DNA from: Ureibacillus acetophenoni
GTDB taxonomy: Bacteria > Bacillota > Bacilli > Bacillales_A > Planococcaceae
Direction: 5' to 3'
DNA: 64,000 nucleotides
Assembly (NCBI RefSeq): GCF_900220965.1
Contig: NZ_OBQC01000005.1
Coordinates: forward strand, 62,001-126,000
This document shows, piece by piece, positions 57,839 to 64,000 of the stretch. The notes under the pieces are model-generated. The model had not been told where the DNA came from, made no database searches, and saw only the letters and a list, made by a program, of their open reading frames with translations. The stretch's first letter is position 1. Every line of letters starts with the position of its first letter. Both the position numbers and the translations under genes were made by a program.

Positions 57839-59521
57839 TTGAAAAAAGCCGTATATCTGCTGATTGTTCTTGTAATTATCAGTGCAGGTATCTATATATA
57901 TATAAATATAAATATAAACTCAACAAATGAACAAACAAGTAACAATCCATCCGTTCCAGATGATACGATTGATGAAGATGTTGCTTCAGTAGATAGTATT
58001 GTTTCCCGTATCGTAACTTTAGCCACTGAAGGCAAAATCCAAGATGGTCCTTTCCAAGTAGGTACATCTCAAATTGAAGAATTCAACGATGCCTTTGGAG
58101 AGCCTACTACTTTTGAAAAAACAACTCTTGGAGAATACGCAACATATAAAAATGGCGTAACTGTCGGATTTCAAAAATCACTTGCCTATGACTTACGCTC
58201 GTATAACGAAACATTACAACAAATTCACTTATCTGATGTAAAGAAAGTGCAAGGCGAACCAGATGAAACAAGATATAACAAAGATGAAAATGTTGATCAA
58301 ATCATATTAGTATATCAAGTGAACTCAGATTATCAGTTAAAATGGATTCTACCTAACCCGAGTGAAAAAGAACCGGACCCAGTTGTACACCATATTTCTG
58401 TATTTACTGATCCACCAATTTCCGAGGGGGTGCTGACAATACTCCAGAGCATGTCTCTAGAAGAGAAAATTGGTCAGATGATCTTTGCAGGTGTTGATGG
58501 AGCAAATTACGATCAAACAGCTGAAGATCTCATTCATCAGTACCACGTTGGTGGAATTATTTTTAATAAGAAGAATTTCCTTTCAGCAGACCAAACAATT
58601 CAATTTGTGAATAAAATCAAATTAGAAAATACAGCAAATCCATTATCTATTTTCTTAGGAGTTGACCAAGAAGGAGGTCGCGTAGCAAAACTCCCTGGCA
58701 ACCTAACACCTATTCCGACGAGTTTAAATATCGGAAATGTTGGTAGTTCAGATTTTTCATATGCAATTGGAGAGCTACTAGGAACAGAAGTTAGATCATT
58801 TGGATTTAATATGAACTTTGCACCTGTTCTAGATATAAATAGTAATCCTAATAATCCAGTAATCGGTGATCGCTCTTTTGGAAATTCCGCCGATATTGTT
58901 AGCCGTCTTGGAATCCAAACAATGAAAGGGATTCAATCGGAAAACGTTATTGCAGTCGTCAAACATTTCCCTGGCCACGGAGACACATCTACGGACTCTC
59001 ATCTTGAGTTACCTCGAGTGAACAAGTCCCTTAAAGAACTGGAAGAGCTGGAGCTTTTACCATTCAAACAAGCAATTCAAGAAGGTGCAGATGTTGTGAT
59101 GATCGCGCACATTTTACTTCCTCAATTGGATTCGGTAAATCCGTCTTCGATGTCAGAGGTTATCATTACTGATCTATTACGTAACCAATTAAACTATGAT
59201 GGTGTGGTTATTACAGACGATATGACCATGCAGGCTATTACAGATCATTACGATATTGGTGTTGCTTCTGTTCAATCAGTTAAAGCAGGCAGTGATATTA
59301 TAATGGTCGCCCATGATTACAACAAGGTCGTTAAAGTTTTTGATACAATTCACGCAGCTGTTGTTAATGGAGAAATTTCTGAAGAACGAATTAATGAAAG
59401 TGTCATTAGAATTATTCAACTAAAAGAAAAATACCAATTGAAGGACAACCAAGTAGAAAGTGTTGACGTAAACGCGCTTAACCAACAAATTCAAAGTGTG
59501 TTAAATGATTATTATTACTAA
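57839..59521 (+). CDS. Membrane-anchored DUF4309-GH3 beta-N-acetylhexosaminidase (NagZ-like) fusion
   Basis: A 560-residue exported protein. It has an N-terminal membrane helix (AVYLLIVLVIISAGIYIYI), a DUF4309/YjgB-like domain (about 45-190, with GKIQDGPFQVGTSQIEEFND and VGFQKSLAYDLRSYNETL), and then a GH3 domain (about 200-540) with GVDQEGGRVAKL, KHFPGHGDTSTDSHLELP (the Asp-His catalytic dyad of NagZ) and the nucleophile aspartate in VVITDDMTMQAI. Probable role: trimming GlcNAc from muropeptides outside the cell. TTG at 57839 lies ten bases after AGGAGG, better placed than an earlier TTG that abuts it. Confidence 0.85.
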   Translation: MKKAVYLLIVLVIISAGIYIYINININSTNEQTSNNPSVPDDTIDEDVASVDSIVSRIVTLATEGKIQDGPFQVGTSQIEEFNDAFGEPTTFEKTTLGEYATYKNGVTVGFQKSLAYDLRSYNETLQQIHLSDVKKVQGEPDETRYNKDENVDQIILVYQVNSDYQLKWILPNPSEKEPDPVVHHISVFTDPPISEGVLTILQSMSLEEKIGQMIFAGVDGANYDQTAEDLIHQYHVGGIIFNKKNFLSADQTIQFVNKIKLENTANPLSIFLGVDQEGGRVAKLPGNLTPIPTSLNIGNVGSSDFSYAIGELLGTEVRSFGFNMNFAPVLDINSNPNNPVIGDRSFGNSADIVSRLGIQTMKGIQSENVIAVVKHFPGHGDTSTDSHLELPRVNKSLKELEELELLPFKQAIQEGADVVMIAHILLPQLDSVNPSSMSEVIITDLLRNQLNYDGVVITDDMTMQAITDHYDIGVASVQSVKAGSDIIMVAHDYNKVVKVFDTIHAAVVNGEISEERINESVIRIIQLKEKYQLKDNQVESVDVNALNQQIQSVLNDYYY

Positions 59522-59571
59522 ATGAAGGACATCTGCCACGTTCTTGTATATAGTAAAGTTAGGTGATGACC

Positions 59572-60330
59572 ATGAATACAAAAATGTATATTAACAATGA
59601 GAATTTACTCGCAGGGATTACGTTAAAGAATCCAGTAGAACTTGAATTTAATAATATGGCGCTACACGTATGTGAAAATGAGGAAGATATTCTTCATAAT
59701 CGGATGCAACTGGCGAATTTACTTCAATGTAATATTGAAGATTTTGTTTGTGCAAACCAGACACATAGTGCCAATTTTCATAAAGTGACTTTATATGATA
59801 AAGGCCGTGGTGCAACAAAACAAACAACTGCTATTCCCGACACAGACGCACTTTATACGTATGAGCCAAACATTCTTTTAAGTACCTTCACAGCAGACTG
59901 TGTACCTGTTATTTTCCATCATGAAGATAATGGGCTTGTTGGAGTAATTCACTCGGGTTGGCAAGGGACCGTAAAAGAAATTACATTAAAATTGTTCAAC
60001 CATTTAGTTCAAGAAGAAGGCTGTGATCCTAAAGGATTCCAAGTCATCTTAGGACCTGCGTTAAGCCAAGAGAAATTTGAAGTGGATGAAGATGTCTATT
60101 TACGATTTAGAGATTTAGGCTATGCAGATGAATTTATGTATTACAAAGAAGACACTAATAAATTTCACATTGATAATCAAAAAACCGTAATGAAACAATT
60201 GGAACTTGCAGGAGTTCCTGCTGAAAATATAACGATTGATACTACTTGTACATTTATCAGTGATGAAGGTTTCTCTTACAGACAAGATAAGAAAAGCGGA
60301 AGACATTTAGGTTTTATCATGAAAAAATAG
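59572..60330 (+). CDS. pgeF: Peptidoglycan editing factor PgeF / multicopper-type laccase-domain protein
   Basis: YfiH/YlmD-family protein of 252 residues, formerly called polyphenol oxidase. Metal-site residues occur in CANQTHSANF, TADCVPVIFHHE and VIHSGWQGTVKEI; CTF..DEGFSYR near the end is the family's C-terminal signature. PgeF removes L-Ser wrongly built into the peptidoglycan stem in E. coli; some homologues are purine nucleosidases. The ATG at 59572 follows AGGTGATGACC. It lies 50 bases after a muropeptide hydrolase gene, which suits an envelope role. Confidence 0.88.
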   Translation: MNTKMYINNENLLAGITLKNPVELEFNNMALHVCENEEDILHNRMQLANLLQCNIEDFVCANQTHSANFHKVTLYDKGRGATKQTTAIPDTDALYTYEPNILLSTFTADCVPVIFHHEDNGLVGVIHSGWQGTVKEITLKLFNHLVQEEGCDPKGFQVILGPALSQEKFEVDEDVYLRFRDLGYADEFMYYKEDTNKFHIDNQKTVMKQLELAGVPAENITIDTTCTFISDEGFSYRQDKKSGRHLGFIMKK

Positions 60331-60371
60331 GAAAGCACATTAAGGTGTATCTATAAAAAAGTGAAATTAGT

Positions 60372-60407
60372 AAGGGGATATCATGTTCAAAAGATATCCC
60401 CTTTTTT
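60372..60407 (+). terminator. Terminator of pgeF
   Basis: AAGGGGATATC/GATATCCCCTT with a 10-base loop and TTTTT. Confidence 0.9.
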
Positions 60408-60486
60408 ATACTGAAAAGATATTTAATTTTGCAACGCATATTTCAATAAGTATAATAGAATGTATATTTATAAGGGAGGAACCTTT

Positions 60487-61707
60487 TTGATCATTGCAAT
60501 TATATTCCTATTATTTGTATCGTTCTTCTTCTCAGGAAGTGAAACGGCACTGACAGCTACCAATAAGATGAGACTACAGACTAGGGCCAATAATAATGAT
60601 AAAAAAGCTAAAAGGCTATTAGATTTAGTATCTAAACCGAGCTTATTTATAACGACGATTCTAATAGGCAACAATATTGCGAATATATTGCTGCCAACCT
60701 TAGTCACAACGCTTGCTATACAATATGGATTTAATGTAGGAATAGCTTCGGCTATTTTAACTGTTGTTATCATCGTTTTTTCGGAAGTCATTCCCAAATC
60801 AGTTGCTGCTGCATTTCCAGATCGTATTGCATTTCTTGTGTATCCATTCATTCGATTCTTTGTAATTATTTTTAAACCAATCACATTCGTACTTAATCAG
60901 CTTACAGGTTTTATTACAAAAGCACTTTCAAAGGGTCAGACAAATGATGTATCAATATCAAAAGAAGAATTACGAACAATGGTTGATATAGCAGATTCAG
61001 AAGGAACATTTAATCAAGCAGAATCTAATCGAATAAAGAACGTATTAGATTTTTATAACCTAAATGTAAAAGATGCATTAAAAACACCAAGAGTAGACAT
61101 AATCGCCTTTCCAAGTACGGCTACTTTTCAAGAAGTAAGGGACGTCGTAATACAAAGTCCTTTCACCCGTTATCCAGTTTATAATGAGAATATCGATAAT
61201 ATTATTGCTATCTTTCATACTAAACAATTAATATCGTGGTCAGCAGAGCCCGAAAAACCATTAGAAGCATTTAGTGATACTAATCCACTATTTGTCTTCG
61301 AATTCCACTCAATTGAATCAGTTTTAAACAAAATGACAAAAGAAAAAAAACATATGGCAATTGTATTGGAAGAGTATGGTGGTATAGAAGGTGTTCTAAC
61401 CCATGAAGATATCATAGAGGCTATGCTTGGTTTGGAAATTGAAGATGAATCAGATTTAGAAGGCGAGCCGCTTGTTGAAAAGCTATTGGAAACTGAAATT
61501 ATTTGTGATGGTAAAATAACTCTTTATCGCTTAAATTCTATTTTTAATACTGAAATTCCAGAAGATGAGGATACTCTTGCGGGATACCTTTTAAATGAGT
61601 TTAAAGAATTGCCAAAAGAGGGAGAAGTAATAGAATTAAACAATCTAACCTTTAAAATTCTACAAATTGAAAATAGCGCTATTAGAAAGGTCCAAATTAT
61701 TAAATAA
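60487..61707 (+). CDS. CNNM/CorC-type transporter with CBS pair (HlyC/CorC family)
   Basis: Membrane protein of 406 residues related to Mg2+ transporters MpfA/CNNM. The N-terminal DUF21 domain has SFFFSGSETALTATNKMRL and IGNNIANILLPTLVTTLA; then two CBS motifs (TPRVDIIAFPSTATFQEV, and IVLEEYGGIEGVLTHEDIIEAMLG) and a C-terminal CorC/HlyC domain (DGKITLYRLNSIFNTEIPED). Likely role: magnesium efflux or homeostasis. The TTG at 60487 is six bases after GGGAGGA; an in-frame ATG nine codons earlier has no ribosome site. Confidence 0.88.
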   Translation: MIIAIIFLLFVSFFFSGSETALTATNKMRLQTRANNNDKKAKRLLDLVSKPSLFITTILIGNNIANILLPTLVTTLAIQYGFNVGIASAILTVVIIVFSEVIPKSVAAAFPDRIAFLVYPFIRFFVIIFKPITFVLNQLTGFITKALSKGQTNDVSISKEELRTMVDIADSEGTFNQAESNRIKNVLDFYNLNVKDALKTPRVDIIAFPSTATFQEVRDVVIQSPFTRYPVYNENIDNIIAIFHTKQLISWSAEPEKPLEAFSDTNPLFVFEFHSIESVLNKMTKEKKHMAIVLEEYGGIEGVLTHEDIIEAMLGLEIEDESDLEGEPLVEKLLETEIICDGKITLYRLNSIFNTEIPEDEDTLAGYLLNEFKELPKEGEVIELNNLTFKILQIENSAIRKVQIIK

Positions 61708-61720
61708 TAATAGGAGATTA

Positions 61721-61856
61721 ATTAAAATAGGCAAATACGTTAGAAGATGCTTTATTATAGCATTAGCAGGTACACTTTATCAGAGTGGAAAAACTTTCAA
61801 TAAGATTAGCTACTAAATACACCGATTTCGGGACTGCAAAGAAATTAACAAAGTAA
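61721..61856 (+). pseudogene. Possible small degraded gene
   Basis: After AGGAGATTA, codons from ATT at 61721 read IKIGKYVRRCFIIALAGTLY QSGKTFNKIS before a stop; a shifted frame then gives RLATKYTDFGTAKKLTK and a stop at 61854. The parts look like one small protein broken by a frameshift and lacking a normal start. I recognise no family, and chance cannot be excluded in so short a stretch. Confidence 0.25.
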
Positions 61857-61907
61857 AGGACATAACATATTTGACTAATAATACGTTATGTCCTTAAAAC
61901 TATTTTT
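61856..61907. terminator. Terminator between convergent transporter genes
   Basis: AAGGACATAAC/GTTATGTCCTT with an 18-base loop, between the CNNM gene and the ABC ATPase gene; usable in both directions. Confidence 0.65.
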
Positions 61908-61922
61908 ATAACCCTCATATTT

Positions 61923-62594
61923 CTATAACTTCTCAACCTGAACACCATTGTTCGTTAACAGATTTATATAAAACGGATCCTTCCCAATCGCATACACTCG
62001 ATCACAAAACGTCGTAATTTCATTCATATCATGAGACGTATATAAAATGATTTTACCTTGCTCTTTCGCTAATTTAACTAAGTACTTACCAATTTCGTTT
62101 TTTGACTTCATATCGATACCAACTGTTGGTTCATCTAGTAAGATTAACAATGGATCGTGTAGCAAACTAATGGCTATGTTTAACTTGCGTTTCATGCCGC
62201 CTGACAAAGATTTCACAGGCTCTTTCCACTGCTCTAGCTGCATATCAAGACAGAGCTGTCGACATTCTTCTTTTGTTCTCTTCTTCCAGGAAAGCTTCGA
62301 AAAAAATAACATATTCTGTTCAACGGTGAATTCTTCCCATAGGGAGATTTCTTGTGGAACATAACCTACAATTTTACGAATTTCTTCAATTTTTCGTCCA
62401 TATAATAAATCGCCCAATTGTACTGTGCCTTTAGAGGCTTTAGTTATAGTAGCTAGAATATTTAACATGGTGGATTTCCCAGCACCATTTTCTCCAACTA
62501 ATCCAACCACTTCTCCTCTATTTAGTTGAAAGGAGACTTGGTGTAAAATTTTCTTCTTTCCATAGCTCTTCTCTAAATCTATTACCTTAAGCAT
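61923..62594 (-). CDS. ABC exporter ATP-binding protein
   Basis: ATPase of 223 residues for an ABC-2 type exporter. Walker A GENGAGKST, signature LSGGMKRKLNIAISL and Walker B LLILLDEPTVGID with a switch His in LYTSHDMNEI are present. It overlaps the permease gene by 8 bases. Such sets export antibiotics, lipids or peptides, or extrude sodium; substrate unknown. Confidence 0.88.
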   Translation of the reverse strand: MLKVIDLEKSYGKKKILHQVSFQLNRGEVVGLVGENGAGKSTMLNILATITKASKGTVQLGDLLYGRKIEEIRKIVGYVPQEISLWEEFTVEQNMLFFSKLSWKKRTKEECRQLCLDMQLEQWKEPVKSLSGGMKRKLNIAISLLHDPLLILLDEPTVGIDMKSKNEIGKYLVKLAKEQGKIILYTSHDMNEITTFCDRVYAIGKDPFYINLLTNNGVQVEKL

Positions 62595-63732
62595 GTAACT
62601 TGTCTCCCTTCATATACCAAATACAGAACCAACCTAAAAGAATGACTAACCACACAAATGGAATTTGCTCGGCTATTAAACTCGTTATTGGACTCAAGTA
62701 TTTTATCCAACTCCATTGAGTTGTTAGCCCATCAATTGGAATAATCGCTCCACTCAACAATGTCAAAATTAAAGCAAAACCAAATGTACTTACATAGTAC
62801 ATTAATGATTGTTTAAATACATTCACAACTAAAAAGGCTAGTAAACTAATGACAAACTTATAGAATAAGAACGAAATCCAAAATGCACTTGAATTTGGCT
62901 GCATTAGAACCTGGTTTAATATAAACAGAGAGAGTAAATCTACTAGTACAATAATAACTGTATAAAGGGCAAAACTTATTATTGCGTAGTATTTAAAGCT
63001 TATAGATGTAAATAGCCATCTTATATGTAATTCATCTCGTTTTTCTTTAATAACCCAATCAAAAATAAAAAAGGTCGAAATCAAACTAAAGAATGCCCAG
63101 ATCCCCCAGATATTAAAGACTGGTAATACTTCATCTTCCTCTATCTCTATTGTTTGATTTTGGTAAGAAAAGTTTGTTTGTAATAGCTGCTGTGTTTCTT
63201 GCTTTTCTACACTGACCTGTACAATTTCCTCCCAATTCCACTCTTCATCCGATCCGTATTCCTTAAACAAATCCTTTACTTCATATGCAGCCCTCATTCG
63301 GGATACATCTTCTTGTACAAATGAAGTCATTAGCTCTTTTACCGCAAAGTAAGCGTAGGAACGATTAGATGAATAAGCATCAATTAATTGATTTCTTTTC
63401 CCATCCAGAATCATTTCCTCATATCGGTTGTGAAGTACAAACACACTATCTAACTCATGTTTTTCTAATTGATTTATCGCTTCACGTTCATTTAGTAACT
63501 TTACATCTATATATGAGACCTCTTCTAATTTTTCAATTAAGCCGTTGGATAACAGTGATTCTTCTTCAACAACGATACCAATAGGGATTTTTGAATCCTC
63601 GCCCCAAAAACCAACTATTTTGGACGTTAAGAATGTTAAGAGCAGGGGGAAAAGCATCCAGAAGACGAGACTTTTCCAATCTTTTCTTACTCTTAAAACT
63701 CTCGCATATAAAATTCCTTTCAACTTCCCCAC
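62587..63732 (-). CDS. ABC-2 type permease
   Basis: Permease of 381 residues in the ABC-2 layout: one N-terminal helix (about 20-40), an outer loop domain of about 170 residues (IPIGIVVEEESLLSNGLIEK onward) and five C-terminal helices. It overlaps the upstream permease gene by 13 bases, so the exporter has two permease subunits and one ATPase. Confidence 0.82.
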   Translation of the reverse strand: MGKLKGILYARVLRVRKDWKSLVFWMLFPLLLTFLTSKIVGFWGEDSKIPIGIVVEEESLLSNGLIEKLEEVSYIDVKLLNEREAINQLEKHELDSVFVLHNRYEEMILDGKRNQLIDAYSSNRSYAYFAVKELMTSFVQEDVSRMRAAYEVKDLFKEYGSDEEWNWEEIVQVSVEKQETQQLLQTNFSYQNQTIEIEEDEVLPVFNIWGIWAFFSLISTFFIFDWVIKEKRDELHIRWLFTSISFKYYAIISFALYTVIIVLVDLLSLFILNQVLMQPNSSAFWISFLFYKFVISLLAFLVVNVFKQSLMYYVSTFGFALILTLLSGAIIPIDGLTTQWSWIKYLSPITSLIAEQIPFVWLVILLGWFCIWYMKGDKLHA

Positions 63733-64000
63733 CTCTCTTTAACGGTCGTTGATAGCCATAGCAACACAAAGCCGGTGATTGTAGTAATAGTTAGTCGAGT
63801 AAATTCCGCATAATTTCTATCCTCAAGAGCAATATCAGTTATCCAATTGAATATTTCATTCGAAAAGATGTAAGGTAAAACATCCTGTAAAGATAGTGGC
63901 AAGTAAATTGAAGGAATAATTGAACCACTTGTAATGATGATAAAAAATAAAAATAAAATTTGGATGAGCATCGCCATTTTCACCGATTTAATCCATACAT
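63720..64000 (-). CDS. Second ABC-2 permease, C-terminal part (runs off right edge)
   Basis: The open frame continues past the window edge; visible residues begin VWIKSVKMAMLIQILFLFFI and end LWLSTTVKERWGS. Two hydrophobic helices flank a short outer loop (GSIIPSIYLPLSLQDVLPYI), the usual C-terminal end of an ABC-2 permease. A GTG inside the frame at 63983 should not be taken as the start. It is coupled to the next permease by overlap. Confidence 0.75.
   Translation of the reverse strand, partial: VWIKSVKMAMLIQILFLFFIIITSGSIIPSIYLPLSLQDVLPYIFSNEIFNWITDIALEDRNYAEFTRLTITTITGFVLLWLSTTVKERWGS

Noticed and set aside
60468-60884. 138-residue minus-strand frame in the CNNM gene
   Set aside because: Antisense to the hydrophobic DUF21 domain; hydrophobic genes often give such shadows.
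1-64000. tRNA or rRNA genes, prophage or insertion sequences
   Set aside because: I found no tRNA cloverleaf, rRNA segment, integrase or transposase on either strand. A short or degenerate tRNA could be missed by eye.

Overview
The window is a low-GC Gram-positive chromosome segment. Gene order and protein sequences are those of Bacillales, and the missing disA and cysE plus several family choices point to the Lysinibacillus/Solibacillus/Sporosarcina side (Planococcaceae). That placement is inference from gene content; no rRNA or tRNA gene lies in the window to test it.

Positions 1-30000 are the conserved transcription/translation block, all on the minus strand. In transcription order it runs: the ctsR-mcsA-mcsB-clpC heat-shock operon behind a CtsR-controlled promoter; radA; yacL; ispD; ispF; gltX; cysS behind a cysteine T-box; mrnC, rlmB, yacP, sigH, rpmG, secE, nusG; the ribosomal genes rplK, rplA, rplJ, rplL; the methyltransferase ybxB; rpoB, rpoC; then ybxF, rpsL, rpsG and the start of fusA, which runs off the left edge. 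Compared with Bacillus subtilis, disA (between radA and yacL) and cysE (before cysS) are absent. The spacers between these genes are rich in RNA hairpins. The most striking is the rpsG-fusA spacer, which folds on paper into a closed four-way junction.

Positions 30000-39000 are accessory and mostly minus strand: a hotdog thioesterase, a lactaldehyde-type aldehyde dehydrogenase, a tandem pair of DUF4003 proteins behind an ECF-type promoter, an ECF sigma factor with an unusual large membrane partner, and a DUF779-aldehyde dehydrogenase pair. The DUF4003 promoter and the sigma gene's own upstream region share a 13-base -35 block, which links the two loci.

Positions 39000-50100 hold rluF, a complete branched-chain amino acid ABC transporter (livFGMH plus binding protein), two small unknowns, a probable spore-surface beta-propeller protein and a chromate transporter. 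Two tandem arrays of 27-base imperfect palindromes sit here, each between convergent genes: 39858-40598 (51-base period) and 48603-48889 (52-base period). Their sequences differ but their architecture is the same. They look like one undescribed class of intergenic element.

Positions 50100-54900 form a Tat-linked redox locus: tatA-tatC, two paralogous 88/89-residue membrane proteins, a Tat-signal gluconate-dehydrogenase-type small subunit and a GMC flavoprotein with a Cys-rich motif. The first small membrane gene is followed by a recognisable scrap of a GMC gene and its terminator. The operon was therefore duplicated and one copy lost its middle.

Positions 55000-64000 carry an amino-acid permease, an M20 amidohydrolase, a membrane-anchored DUF4309-NagZ fusion, pgeF, a CNNM/CorC-type transporter and an ABC-2 exporter cluster that runs off the right edge.
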